Positions 25,274 through 34,234 of a stretch of 64,000 nt of DNA are shown here, one piece after another. Location of the stretch: the NCBI RefSeq assembly GCF_030433685.1, contig NZ_JAROCF010000001.1:1736001-1800000 (forward strand), written 5' to 3'. The notes beneath the pieces were generated by a model. That model saw only the letters and a list, made by a program, of their open reading frames with translations, had not been told where the DNA came from and made no database searches. How positions within the stretch are numbered: position 1 is the stretch's first letter; the number at the start of each line of letters is the position of its first letter. A program made the translations under genes and the position numbers. The DNA is from Leifsonia williamsii (GTDB lineage Bacteria; Actinomycetota; Actinomycetes; Actinomycetales; Microbacteriaceae).

Positions 25274-26602
25274 CGGCGCTGCCTGCTTGGTCTTGACGGC
25301 GAGCAGCACCAGCAGCGCCCAGCCGCCCTCGAGCAGCAGCCGGCTCTCGGCGAAGCTCTGGGCTAGCAGGGCGGCGAGCAGGAGGATCGGCAGCAGCGTC
25401 AGCGCGGTGTACGGCGGGTGGTCTGTCGCCGTGAAGCGGGGCCGGTCGACGGCGGTGAACCACGACCTCCACAGCGTCCCGAGCACGAGCAGCACGAACA
25501 CGACGAGCCCGATCCAGCCGAGCTGCAGCCAGACGTCGAGCCAGGCGTTGTGCGCCTGCAGGTACTCGACGCCGTTGCGCACCGCGAGACCCTCGAACGG
25601 CGGGGTCCACGGCACCCAGTAGCTGATCCAGCCCCAGCCCGCCACCGGCCGCTGCTGCGCGAGGCCGATCACCTTGTCCCAGATGTCGAGCCGGCCGGTG
25701 AGGTCCTCGCTCTTGCCGAACAGGGCGGGGAGGCGGGAGGCGAAGACCGAGACGAGCACGACGCCTGCGACGAGCACGGCTGCGGCGGTCAGGTACACCG
25801 GGCGGCGGCGCTCGGGCCCGACGCGCCTGGTCCAGAGCGCGAAGCCGAGCGCGACGGCGGTGACCAGCCCGGCCACGATGACGGTGGAGGAGCGGGTGAG
25901 CGCCAGCGTGAGCGCGGCCACCACGATCCACACGATCCCCGGCACGCGCCGCACCGTGCGATCGGCGGCCTGGAGGGAGAAGACGATCAGCGCCAGCAGC
26001 GCGATCATGGCGAGCAGGTTGCTGTTGCCGACGATGCCCTGGATCGGGCCGCCGTGGAACAGCAGGTCGCGGCTCCAGTAGAACGCCTGCGGCAGCCTGC
26101 CCGACGGGATGGGCTGGGGCGGCGTCAACGGCAGCACAGGCTGCCGCACGAACAGCGCGATGATCAGCTCGAACAGCAGCGACAGCCCGAGGATCCAGCG
26201 GAAGGCCCCGCCCAGCGCGCGCAGGATGCCCTGCCAGCTCAGGCAGAGCGCCAGGAACACCGCGCCCGCGGTCGTCGCGAGCTGCGCGAGCACGCCGAGC
26301 GCGCTCCAGCCCGGGTAGGCGGACCAGGCGATGGAGACCAGCGCCAGCAGCAGGAACAGCACGAGGGTCCAGGGCGTACGACGCCAGCGGAACGGCGGGC
26401 GCGCACGCACGAGCAGCACGACGGTCACGACCGCGAGCAGCCCGGCCAGCACGAAGTAGCCCGGCCAGCTGATCAGGTCGCGCCAGAACTCGCCGGCGAA
26501 CAGCGTGAACAGCAGGAGGGTCGCGAAGGCGGTCAGCGGCGTGCCGCCGGCGTCCCGGACGGCGCGCACCCGCTCGGAGAGCGCGGTCGTCGGGGTGGTC
26601 AC
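25271..26602 (-). CDS. O-antigen ligase/polymerase family membrane protein (Wzy/WaaL-like), copy 2
   Basis: A 443-aa protein with about 12 hydrophobic segments. The family loop is seen as FHGGPIQGIVGNSNLLAMIA (about residues 168-187). The late periplasmic loop (about 340-370: VAGWGWISYWVPW and YLQAHNAWLDVWLQLG) holds the conserved His-Asn-Ala. The GTG at 26602 overlaps the manA stop as GTGA (26602-26599), so this gene is translationally coupled to manA. The longer open frame toward 26782 is a manA shadow and is rejected. It is followed directly by copy 1 on the same strand. Two such enzymes in series suggest one polymerase and one ligase, or two polymers; which is which cannot be decided here. 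Confidence 0.88.
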   Translation of the reverse strand: MTTPTTALSERVRAVRDAGGTPLTAFATLLLFTLFAGEFWRDLISWPGYFVLAGLLAVVTVVLLVRARPPFRWRRTPWTLVLFLLLALVSIAWSAYPGWSALGVLAQLATTAGAVFLALCLSWQGILRALGGAFRWILGLSLLFELIIALFVRQPVLPLTPPQPIPSGRLPQAFYWSRDLLFHGGPIQGIVGNSNLLAMIALLALIVFSLQAADRTVRRVPGIVWIVVAALTLALTRSSTVIVAGLVTAVALGFALWTRRVGPERRRPVYLTAAAVLVAGVVLVSVFASRLPALFGKSEDLTGRLDIWDKVIGLAQQRPVAGWGWISYWVPWTPPFEGLAVRNGVEYLQAHNAWLDVWLQLGWIGLVVFVLLVLGTLWRSWFTAVDRPRFTATDHPPYTALTLLPILLLAALLAQSFAESRLLLEGGWALLVLLAVKTKQAAP

Positions 26603-27813
26603 CTCGGCAGGATATCCGACGGGGTCGCGCCCGGCCCGCGCCGGTTGGGGGTCGCGACGAACACCGTGCCGGCGCCCGACACGGTGAGCGACCCCTCCTG
26701 CTCGGTCACGACCGCCGCCTCGCCGCGCGCCAGCCGCAGCGAGCCGGTGGCGCCGCTCAGTTCGACCTCGCCGTCGGTGCACAGCGCGATCGCGGTGCCG
26801 GAGAGGGCGAGCGGAGCCGACGGCACCTCGCCGCCGACCATCGCCTGGGTGAGCGCGAAGTCGGGGACGTCAGGGCGGAACACCTGCACGCCGGGCGCAG
26901 GGACCTCCGGCTGCAGCGGCGTCGCCCGGATGGGCGCGAAGTCGAGCACGCCGACCAGCTCCGGCACGTCGATCCGCTTGGGCGTGAGGCCGCCGCGCAG
27001 GACGTTGTCGGAGGCGGCCATCAGCTCGATGCCGAGGCCCCGGAGGTAGGCGTGGATGTTGCCGGCCGGCAGGTAGAGCACCTGGCCCGGGTGGAGGCTC
27101 GCGCGGTTGAGCAGCAGCGCGAGCACGATGCCGGGGTCGCCGGGGAACGCGTCCGAGAGCATCCGGACCGTGTCGGCGTCGCGGTCCTCCGGGCCGGAGG
27201 CGGTCGCGGCCGCCACCACCGCCTCCACGAGCAGCCGGATGTCATCGCCGCCGCCGAGCAGCCGCTCGGTCGCGGAGCGCAGCACGGCGCCGGGCTCGCC
27301 GACGAGCGTCGCGGCGAAACCGGTGAGGCGCTCGCGGTGGTCGCCCGTGACCGCCTCGGCGAGGCCTTCGAACGCCGCCCTGCTCTCGGCCGGGTCGCGG
27401 AAGCCGCACAGCGCCTCGAACGGGTCGGAGAGCGCGAAGATCAGCTCGGGCTTGTGGAAGGGGTCCTTGTAGTTGCGCTCCGGGGAGTCCGGCGCGAGGC
27501 CCGCGGCGTTCTCGCGCTCGAAGCCGGCGCGCGCCTGCTCGGGGGAGGGGTGCGCCTGCAGCGACAGCGGGCCGGCGGCGGCCAGCACCTTCAGCAGATA
27601 CGGCAGCGAGCCTCCCGTGACCTCCCAGTCGGCCAGGTGCTCGGCGCCGCCGGTCTGGGCGGGGTCGAGGATGCGGGCGGGGGAGCCGGGGTGGGCGCCC
27701 AGCCACAGCTCGGCCTCCGGGCGTCCGCTGGGCTCGGTGCCGAGCAGGCCCGCGATGGCGGTGGTGGAGCCCCACGCGTAGTCCCGCGGTGTGTTGCCGA
27801 TGCGCACAAACAT
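26599..27813 (-). CDS. manA: mannose-6-phosphate isomerase, class I
   Basis: Interconverts fructose 6-phosphate and mannose 6-phosphate in the cytosol, the entry to GDP-mannose. The 404 aa show the type I cupin zinc ligands: Q86 and H88 in SLQAHPSPEQA, E123 in FHKPELIF, and the later His in YLPAGNIHAYLRGLGIEL (about residue 250). ELWLGAHPGSPA near residue 36 is also diagnostic. ATG 27813 has AAAGGG about 12 bases upstream, and a TAGTTT -10 candidate (27849-27844). The gene leads a unit with the two Wzy-like genes and works with manB (36410) to feed mannosylation. It is divergent from an acyl-CoA dehydrogenase. Confidence 0.96.
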   Translation of the reverse strand: MFVRIGNTPRDYAWGSTTAIAGLLGTEPSGRPEAELWLGAHPGSPARILDPAQTGGAEHLADWEVTGGSLPYLLKVLAAAGPLSLQAHPSPEQARAGFERENAAGLAPDSPERNYKDPFHKPELIFALSDPFEALCGFRDPAESRAAFEGLAEAVTGDHRERLTGFAATLVGEPGAVLRSATERLLGGGDDIRLLVEAVVAAATASGPEDRDADTVRMLSDAFPGDPGIVLALLLNRASLHPGQVLYLPAGNIHAYLRGLGIELMAASDNVLRGGLTPKRIDVPELVGVLDFAPIRATPLQPEVPAPGVQVFRPDVPDFALTQAMVGGEVPSAPLALSGTAIALCTDGEVELSGATGSLRLARGEAAVVTEQEGSLTVSGAGTVFVATPNRRGPGATPSDILPR

Positions 27814-27843
27814 CTCTCGGTGTCCCTTTCGTCCGGTTGGACC

Positions 27844-27888
27844 AAACTACCAATCGCCTTGGCCGCGGCCCGCGCGGCTGCCTAGGCT
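27844..27888. promoter_or_regulatory. divergent promoters for manA and the acyl-CoA dehydrogenase gene
   Basis: Rightward: TTGGCC (27859-27864), 18-base spacer, TAGGCT (27883-27888), about 40 bases before ATG 27929. Leftward: TAGTTT (27849-27844) about 30 bases before the manA ATG. The two promoters lie back to back in a 115-base gap. Sequence inference only. Confidence 0.45.
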
Positions 27889-27928
27889 GGCGGTCCCGTC
27901 CTCATTCCCTGCATGCACTGGAGCAGAC

Positions 27929-29107
27929 ATGGCCTTCGAGACCCTCGCCAGCGACTTCTACGGCTTCGAGGCGACGCTGACGGACCGCGAGAAGGAGTTC
28001 CTCGCGTCGCTCCGGGCGTCGGTCGAGACCGAGATCAAGCCGATCGTCAACGAGTACTGGGAGCGGGCGGAGTTCCCGCACCAGATCGTGGAGGTGCTGC
28101 ACGGCGCCGGCGCGATCGGCCTCGGCTTCCCCGAAACGGCGCCGTTCGAGAACTCGGCGGTGTTCCGCGGGTGGGTGGCGCTGGAGCTCGCGCGCGTGGA
28201 CGCCTCCGTCAGCACCTACGTCGGCGTGCAGAACGGCCTCGCGCTCGGCGCGATCGGGGTCTGCGGGTCGCCGGAGCAGCGCGCGGAGTGGCTGCCGAAG
28301 CTCGCGAGCGGCGAGGTCATCGGCGCCTTCGGGCTGACCGAGCCGCTGTCCGGCTCCGACTCGGCCCAGGGGCTGCGCACGGTCGCGACGCGCGACGGCG
28401 ACGAGTGGGTGCTGAACGGCTCCAAGCGCTGGATCGGCAACGCCACCTTCAGCGACATCACGGTGATCTGGGCCAGGAACGCCGAGGACGGCCAGGTGCT
28501 CGGCTTCATCGTGCCGACCTCCACGCCGGGATACACGGCCACCAAGATCGAGGGCAAGCAGTCGCTGCGCATGGTGCAGAACGCCGACATCACCCTCGAG
28601 GGCGTACGCGTGCCGGAGGCGCTGCGGCTGCAGAACGCCAACAGCTTCCGCGACACGGCCGCCGTGCTCCGCCTCACACGCGCCGAGGTCGCGTGGGCCG
28701 CGGTCGGCGTCGCCATCGGCGCCTACGAGGCCGCGCTGCGCTACGCGAAGGAGCGCGTGCAGTTCGGCAAGCCGATCGCTAAGCACCAGCTCGTGCAGGA
28801 CCTCCTCGTGAAGTCCCTCGGCGACATCACCGCGTCGATCGCGCTCTGCACCCGGGTCTCCGAGATGCTCGACAAGGGTGAGCAGCGCGACGAGCACTCC
28901 GCCCTCGCCAAGGCGTTCACGACCGCCAGGATGCGCGAGACCGTCGCCCGCTGCCGCGAGGTCCTCGGCGGCAACGGCATCGTCATCGAGTACGACGTCG
29001 CCCGCTTCTTCGCCGACGCGGAGGCGCTGTACTCGTACGAGGGCACGCGCGAGATGAACACGCTGATCGTCGGCCGCGCGATCACCGGCGAGGCCGCCTT
29101 CGTCTGA
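27929..29107 (+). CDS. acyl-CoA dehydrogenase family protein (glutaryl-CoA dehydrogenase-like)
   Basis: FAD enzyme (392 aa) that oxidises an acyl-CoA at C2-C3, passing electrons to ETF. It shows the family blocks in order: FGLTEPLSGSDSAQGLRTVA (about residues 134-153), the WIGNATFSDITVIWAR flavin region, RYAKERVQFGKPIAKHQLVQ (about 270-289), REVLGGNGI (about 344-352) and SYEGTREMNTLIVGRAITG near the end, whose Glu is the expected catalytic base. The YEGT motif and ending resemble glutaryl-CoA dehydrogenase and its relatives; substrate is not settled. ATG 27929 (MAFETLASDFYGFE) is the natural start; a longer frame runs into the manA promoter. It stands alone among glycan genes and looks metabolically unrelated. 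Confidence 0.9.
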   Translation: MAFETLASDFYGFEATLTDREKEFLASLRASVETEIKPIVNEYWERAEFPHQIVEVLHGAGAIGLGFPETAPFENSAVFRGWVALELARVDASVSTYVGVQNGLALGAIGVCGSPEQRAEWLPKLASGEVIGAFGLTEPLSGSDSAQGLRTVATRDGDEWVLNGSKRWIGNATFSDITVIWARNAEDGQVLGFIVPTSTPGYTATKIEGKQSLRMVQNADITLEGVRVPEALRLQNANSFRDTAAVLRLTRAEVAWAAVGVAIGAYEAALRYAKERVQFGKPIAKHQLVQDLLVKSLGDITASIALCTRVSEMLDKGEQRDEHSALAKAFTTARMRETVARCREVLGGNGIVIEYDVARFFADAEALYSYEGTREMNTLIVGRAITGEAAFV

Positions 29108-29167
29108 CTCCTCCCGATAGGGTTCTGGTGGCCGCACGGCAGCGGCCCCGAACGGAGGAGGACCGGC

Positions 29168-30130
29168 GTGGCGTGGTTGGTGACCGGAGGAGCGGGCTAC
29201 ATCGGCTCGCACGTGGTGCGCGCGTTCCGGGAGGAGGGCATCGACGTCGTCGTGATCGACGACCTGTCGAGCGGCCACGAGGAGTTCGTGCCGTCCGGCG
29301 TGCCCTTCTACCGCGGGACCATCCTCGACGGGCCCCTGCTGGAGCGCGTCTTCGCCGAGAACGCGATCACCGGCGTCGTCCACGTCGCCGGCTTCAAGTA
29401 CGCGGGCGTCTCCGTGCAGCGGCCCCTGCACACGTACGAGCAGAACGTCACGGCGACCGCCGTGCTGCTGGCGGCCATGCAGGAGGCGGGCGTCGACGCG
29501 ATCGTGTTCTCCTCGTCCGCCGCGGTGTACGGCACGCCCGATGTCGACATCGTGACCGAGACCACCCCGAAGAACCCGGAGTCGCCCTACGGCGAGTCGA
29601 AGCTGATCGGGGAGTGGCTGCTGCGCGACCAGGGCATCGCGGCGGGGCTGCGCCACACCTCCCTCCGCTACTTCAACGTCGTCGGCTCCGGCGACCCGAG
29701 CCTGCGCGACACGAGCCCGCACAACCTGTTCCCGCTCGTGTTCGACGCGCTCGCCGACGGCCGCACCCCGCGCATCAACGGCACCGATTACCCGACGCCG
29801 GACGGCACCTGCGTGCGCGACTACATCCACGTCGCCGACCTCGCGGTGTCGCACGTCGCCGCGGCGAAGCGGCTCGACGCGCGCGAGCCGATCGAGCCGG
29901 TCTACAACCTCGGCAGCGGAGACGGCGTCAGTGTCGGCGAGATCATGGCGACGGTCGCCGAGGTGACCGGGATCGCCTTCACCCCAGAAGTGGGGCCTCG
30001 ACGGCCGGGCGACCCCGCGAGGATCGTGGCATCGGGAGAGCTCGCAGCCCGCGACCTCGACTGGAAGATGCGCCACACCCTCCAGGAGATGGTGCGCAGC
30101 GCCTGGGAGGCACGCCAGGCGGCGTCCTGA
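29168..30130 (+). CDS. galE: UDP-glucose 4-epimerase
   Basis: Interconverts UDP-glucose and UDP-galactose with bound NAD. The 320-aa short-chain dehydrogenase fold shows GGAGYIGSH at residues 7-15 (NAD-binding GxxGxxG), DDLSSGHEEF at 31-40, the serine motif FSSSAAVYG at 114-122, and the catalytic YGESK (Y141, K145). RYFNVVGS and DGTCVRDYIHVADLA further along are galE-typical. GTG 29168 has an ideal GGAGGAG ribosome site seven bases upstream; a TAGGGT -10 candidate is at 29118-29123. It supplies UDP-galactose (or a galactofuranose precursor) for the glycan locus. Confidence 0.93.
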   Translation: MAWLVTGGAGYIGSHVVRAFREEGIDVVVIDDLSSGHEEFVPSGVPFYRGTILDGPLLERVFAENAITGVVHVAGFKYAGVSVQRPLHTYEQNVTATAVLLAAMQEAGVDAIVFSSSAAVYGTPDVDIVTETTPKNPESPYGESKLIGEWLLRDQGIAAGLRHTSLRYFNVVGSGDPSLRDTSPHNLFPLVFDALADGRTPRINGTDYPTPDGTCVRDYIHVADLAVSHVAAAKRLDAREPIEPVYNLGSGDGVSVGEIMATVAEVTGIAFTPEVGPRRPGDPARIVASGELAARDLDWKMRHTLQEMVRSAWEARQAAS

Positions 30131-30233
30131 CATCGTCGTCATGGGGGTAGAACGGCCGGGCGTGTCGCGATCGTTGCCGACCCTCGGCGCGTCGCGAACC
30201 CTCGACCGGCGCTTAAGCCTTTACGATTCGCGA

Positions 30234-30287
30234 CTTGACGGACGCGAATGACAACGGTGTAATTATTGAGACACGTTCAAGCGTGTC
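30234..30287 (+). promoter_or_regulatory. whiB2 promoter with overlapping palindrome
   Basis: TTGACG (30234-30239) and TGTAAT (30258-30263) are separated by 18 bases, a good -35/-10 pair in an unusually AT-rich stretch. Just downstream, GACACG (30270-30275) and CGTGTC (30282-30287) form an inverted repeat with a six-base spacer, TTCAAG. It sits at the predicted transcription start and is a plausible operator or 5' hairpin. The leader to ATG 30315 is about 45 bases. Confidence 0.5.
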
Positions 30288-30314
30288 GGCAGTCGATGGG
30301 TGGGGAGAACCGAT

Positions 30315-30635
30315 ATGAGCGTTCCTGAATATCGTTCCGGGGTTCCCGACGACTGGTTCATCGATCCGGTGCGGCTGGGGGTGCCGGGGGTCCGGGCGAA
30401 CGTCGACGACGACAATCCGCTCGCCTGGCAGACCGACGCTCTCTGCGCGCAGACGGACCCGGAGGCGTTCTTCCCCGAGAAGGGCGGCTCCACCCGCGAC
30501 GCCAAGCGGATCTGCACCTCGTGCGAGGTGCGCTCCCAGTGCCTGGAGTACGCGCTCGCCAACGACGAGCGGTTCGGCATCTGGGGCGGGCTCTCCGAGC
30601 GTGAGCGCCGCAAGCTCCGCAAGCGCGCCGGCTGA
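30315..30635 (+). CDS. whiB2: WhiB-family iron-sulfur transcription regulator, WhiB2/WhmD type
   Basis: A 106-aa WhiB protein with four cluster-binding cysteines C44, C67, C70 and C76 (spacing C-x22-C-x2-C-x5-C), the G-I-W-G-G turn at about residues 89-93, and a basic C-terminal tail (ERRKLRKRAG). The roughly 40-residue N-terminal extension before the first Cys is a WhiB2/WhmD trait. So is the setting, a short distance from manA and manB as in mycobacteria. WhiB2 proteins control septation and cell-division genes; that function is known for the family and inferred here. ATG 30315 has GGGGAGA seven bases upstream; an in-frame ATG at 30300 is less likely. Confidence 0.93.
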   Translation: MSVPEYRSGVPDDWFIDPVRLGVPGVRANVDDDNPLAWQTDALCAQTDPEAFFPEKGGSTRDAKRICTSCEVRSQCLEYALANDERFGIWGGLSERERRKLRKRAG

Positions 30636-30692
30636 ACCACGTCGATTGCGCGCCGCGCCCGGATCAACACCCGGATCGGCGTGACCCCGACT

Positions 30693-30698
30693 TAGGCT
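30693..30698 (+). promoter_or_regulatory. putative -10 element (TAGGCT) of a leaderless transcript
   Basis: TAGGCT ends 8 bases before the ATG at 30707. There is no purine-rich ribosome site in the gap, which fits a leaderless mRNA. No clear -35 is visible. Confidence 0.45.
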
Positions 30699-30706
30699 GA
30701 CTCGCG

Positions 30707-33700
30707 ATGTATCCGAGAGTCACCGCCATCGTCGTCGCCCACAGCGGCGGCCCCCGCCTCCAGCGCACTCTCGACGCCATCGCAGCGCAGACCCGCAGGC
30801 CGGACGCCGTGATCGCCGTCGACTGCGCGACGAGCGACGACGCCGCGCGCCTGCTGGCGGACGCGAACCCGACCCAGTTGCTCTCCGTCGCCGAGAAGCT
30901 GCCCTTCGGCGCCGCCGTCGCGACCGCTGTGCGCGTCCTGCCGCCGGCGAACGCAGGCGCGTCCTCCACCGACCGATTGCCCGGCTCTGATCGACTGCTC
31001 TGGCTGCTCGCACACGACACCGCCCCCGAGCCGGAGGCGCTGGAGGCGCTGCTCGCCGCGCTCGAGGTCTCTCCCTCGGTCGCCGTGGTCGGCCCGAAGC
31101 TGGTCGACGCCGACGAGCCCGCCTTCATCCGCGAGTTCGGCGAGACGATGACGCCGTTCGGCGCGTCGGTGCCGCTGGTCGAGAACGAGCTCGACCAGGC
31201 GCAGCACGACGGGCTCAGCGACGTGCTCGCCGTCTCCAGCGCCGGCATGCTGGTGCGCCAGTCGCTGTGGGAGGAGCTGGACGGTTTCGACCCCGCCCTG
31301 CCGACCGTCGATGACGGCCTCGACTTCTGCACCCGCGCCCGCCTCGCCGGATACCGCGTGACGCTGGTCGCCCAGGCGCGCGTCGCGCTCGGCGGAGACG
31401 GCGTCGCCGGGCCCAACCTGTCGCGCAAGTGGTCGGTGCGCAGGCGGCTCGCCAAGGAGCGCCGTGCGGCGCAGCTGCACCGGCGGCTCGCCTACGCGCC
31501 CGGCTGGGCAGTGCCGTTCCACTGGTTGAGCCTGGTCCCGCTGGGCATCCTGCGCGCGCTGCTGCGCCTCCTGCGCAAGGAGCCGGGATCGATGGGAGGC
31601 GAGCTGCTGGCCGCCTTCCGGGTCGCGTTCTCCGGCATGGCCGTCGGCAACGCGCGCCGTCGCCTCGCCCGCGCCCGCACCGTGGGCTGGGCGGCCGTCG
31701 CGCCGCTGCGCATCCCGTTCTCGGAGGTCCGCCGTTCCCGTGCGCTCAAGCGCGAGGCGGCGATGGTGAGCCAGCAGGGCGAGCGCCAGGACCTCGACTT
31801 CTTCGGCGCGGGCGGCGGCTGGACCGTGCTCGCGGCCCTGGTCATCGGCGTGCTGCTGTTCTTCCCGCTGCTCAGCTCCCCGGCGCTGACGGGCGGCGGG
31901 ATGCTGCCGCTCGACGCCTCCGTCGGCCGGCTCTGGGCCGACCTCGGCTACGGCTGGCGCGATGCGAGCCTCGGCTTCGTCGGCGCCGCCGACCCGTTCT
32001 CGGCGGTGCTCGCGGTGCTCGGGACGATCACCTTCTGGCAGCCGTCCCTGTCGCTCGTGCTGCTGACCGTGCTCGCGCTCCCGCTCTCGGCCCTCGGCGC
32101 CTGGCTGGCTGCCGCGCGGCTGACCGTGCGGCCCATGCTGCGCGCCTTCGGCGCCCTGGCGTACGCTCTCGCGCCGACGCTGCTCGTCGCGCTGCAGGGC
32201 GGGCGCCCGTCCGCTGTGCTGGCGCACGTGCTCCTGCCGTGGCTGTTCTTCGCCGGCCTGACCGCGCGCCGCTCGTGGACCGCCAGCGCGGTGACGGCGC
32301 TGCTGGCCGCCGCGACGGCCGCCTGCGCGCCCATCCTGATCCCCGCGCTCGTCGTCGCCTGGATCGCCACGATCGCCTTCGCAGGCCGGCGCGCCGCGCG
32401 CATCGCCTTCATCCCGGTGCCGGCGATCGTGCTGTTCGCGCCGCTCGTCTGGCAGCAGGCGCAGCGTGGCGCGTGGCTGTCCGTGCTGGTCGATCCTGGC
32501 CTCCCGGTGGCGTCGCGCGAGACCTCCGGCTGGCAGCTCGCGATGGGCTTCCCCGACGGCGGCCTCGGCGGCTGGCAGCCGCTCGCCGACGCCCTCGGCA
32601 TCCCGGCGCTCGCGCCGACGATCGCGGTGCCGCTGCTGCTGGCTCCGCTGGGCGTGCTCGCGCTGCTGGCGCTCTTCCTGCGCGGCACCGTGCGCGCTGT
32701 CGTGGCGCTGGTCGTCGCGCTCACCGGCTTCGTCACCGCGGTGGCCGCCGCGCAGCTCCAGCTCGCCGCGACCGGAGGCACGGTCGTCGCGATCTGGCCC
32801 GGCAGCGGGCTCAGTCTCTACTGGCTGGGACTCGTCGGCGCCGCCGTCCTCGCCCTCTCGGCCCTCGGTCGCGCCGCGATCTACCCGCTGTGGGTCGCGC
32901 TGGTCGCCCTGGCGGTCGTCGCCGTTCCTGCGGCGATCGGCCAGCACAGCGATGTCGTGCCCGCGGCCGTGGCCGGGAGCGACGGCCGGACGATGCCCGC
33001 CGTCGTGGGCGCCAAGGCGGCGACGCAGCCGCGCACCGGCACGCTCCGCCTGACCCCGCAGGCCGGGGGAGGGCTGGCGGCGGAGATCGTGCGCGGCTCC
33101 GGCGAGACGCTCGACGCGCAGACGACCCTCAGCTCGACGCAGCGCACCCTGACCGGCGAACAGCGCGACCTCGCCACACTGGCCGGCAACCTCGCCTCGC
33201 GCAGCGGCTACGACGCCTCCGCGGAGCTCAAGGACCTCGGCATCGACTTCGTGCTGCTCGCGCCACCGGCGACCGGGCCCGCCTCTGTCGCGGGCATCGC
33301 ACCGGAGGAGGCGAAGCCGGCGTCCACGCTCGCCGCCGATGAGGTGGGATCCCGGGCCGCCATCGCGCTCGACGCCAACGCCCTGCTCGCGCCGGTCGGC
33401 ACGACCGCCAGCGGCCAGCTGTGGGCGTTCGACCGCGGGACCGCCGCCGTGCCGGAGGCCGCTCGCATCCCGGGCGACGCCGGAGGGATCTGGCGCCTGC
33501 TCGTGCTGCTGGTGCAGGGCGTCGTGATCGGCGCCACGCTGCTCATGGCGATCCCGACCACGCGCTCCGCCGACCGCGTCTCCGAGTTGACGGGCCGCCG
33601 CCCCGACCGCCGCCCGAGCCGTCGTGCCGCCAAGCGCGCTGCGGCCGGCGCCGGCGCTGGTGCGACGGAAGCCGCTGCCGCCGACGAGACTTCCGAGGGC

Positions 33701-34234
33701 GCCGGCGGCGAATCCGACGCCACGGGGTCCGACGGTCGCGAGGTCCCGGTCGAGGAGGCGGAGCCGGAGGAGCTGGGCGCCGTCGAACCCGACGACGCCC
33801 TCGACGAGCCGCCGGCCGGTGACACCCCGATCGCGGACGAGAGCCTGCAGGAGTACGAGGCCGAGCCGCTCGACGAGGCGTCGGTCGAGGCCGCGGATGA
33901 GGAGGGCCTGCCCGCTGAGCCCGTGCCCGCGCCTGCGGCGGATTCCGAGCCTGCACCCGCCCACGCGCCGGTGTTCGAGGCGCGGCCGGCGTGGGAGGTG
34001 GCGCCCGCTGCCGCGCAGGAGCCCGCTCCCGCTCCCGAGCCCGGCGCCCCAGCCGACCCCGCACCCGACTACGACCCGGACGAGACGATCGACCGCGCCA
34101 CGTTCGAGCGCCTGCGTCCGGCGTGGGTCACCACCCCGAGCACCCCGACGACGCTCGAGGACGGACTGGAGGAGACCATCATCCGGCCCCGTCGTGCGTC
34201 CGGCCCGATGAACGACGGAGGCGACCGTGGCTGA
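30707..34234 (+). CDS. glycosyltransferase family 2 domain fused to large membrane region and acidic tail
   Basis: A 1175-aa protein. Residues 1-250 are a GT2-like domain (VTAIVVAHSGGPRLQRTLDA; LLWLLAHDTAPEPEALEALL; VDDGLDFCTRARLAGYRVTL), with the usual D-x-D region replaced by HDTAPEP. Residues about 370-950 contain some 12 hydrophobic segments with an extracellular stretch at about 760-900. The last 225 residues are Glu/Ala/Pro-rich and disordered (EEAEPEELGAVEPDDALDEP and similar), ending TIIRPRR. Such genes sit beside whiB2 and DUF5719 genes across actinobacteria, so the arrangement is conserved although no function is established. ATG 30707 appears leaderless. The stop overlaps the DUF5719 start by 8 bases. 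Confidence 0.88.
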   Translation: MYPRVTAIVVAHSGGPRLQRTLDAIAAQTRRPDAVIAVDCATSDDAARLLADANPTQLLSVAEKLPFGAAVATAVRVLPPANAGASSTDRLPGSDRLLWLLAHDTAPEPEALEALLAALEVSPSVAVVGPKLVDADEPAFIREFGETMTPFGASVPLVENELDQAQHDGLSDVLAVSSAGMLVRQSLWEELDGFDPALPTVDDGLDFCTRARLAGYRVTLVAQARVALGGDGVAGPNLSRKWSVRRRLAKERRAAQLHRRLAYAPGWAVPFHWLSLVPLGILRALLRLLRKEPGSMGGELLAAFRVAFSGMAVGNARRRLARARTVGWAAVAPLRIPFSEVRRSRALKREAAMVSQQGERQDLDFFGAGGGWTVLAALVIGVLLFFPLLSSPALTGGGMLPLDASVGRLWADLGYGWRDASLGFVGAADPFSAVLAVLGTITFWQPSLSLVLLTVLALPLSALGAWLAAARLTVRPMLRAFGALAYALAPTLLVALQGGRPSAVLAHVLLPWLFFAGLTARRSWTASAVTALLAAATAACAPILIPALVVAWIATIAFAGRRAARIAFIPVPAIVLFAPLVWQQAQRGAWLSVLVDPGLPVASRETSGWQLAMGFPDGGLGGWQPLADALGIPALAPTIAVPLLLAPLGVLALLALFLRGTVRAVVALVVALTGFVTAVAAAQLQLAATGGTVVAIWPGSGLSLYWLGLVGAAVLALSALGRAAIYPLWVALVALAVVAVPAAIGQHSDVVPAAVAGSDGRTMPAVVGAKAATQPRTGTLRLTPQAGGGLAAEIVRGSGETLDAQTTLSSTQRTLTGEQRDLATLAGNLASRSGYDASAELKDLGIDFVLLAPPATGPASVAGIAPEEAKPASTLAADEVGSRAAIALDANALLAPVGTTASGQLWAFDRGTAAVPEAARIPGDAGGIWRLLVLLVQGVVIGATLLMAIPTTRSADRVSELTGRRPDRRPSRRAAKRAAAGAGAGATEAAAADETSEGAGGESDATGSDGREVPVEEAEPEELGAVEPDDALDEPPAGDTPIADESLQEYEAEPLDEASVEAADEEGLPAEPVPAPAADSEPAPAHAPVFEARPAWEVAPAAAQEPAPAPEPGAPADPAPDYDPDETIDRATFERLRPAWVTTPSTPTTLEDGLEETIIRPRRASGPMNDGGDRG

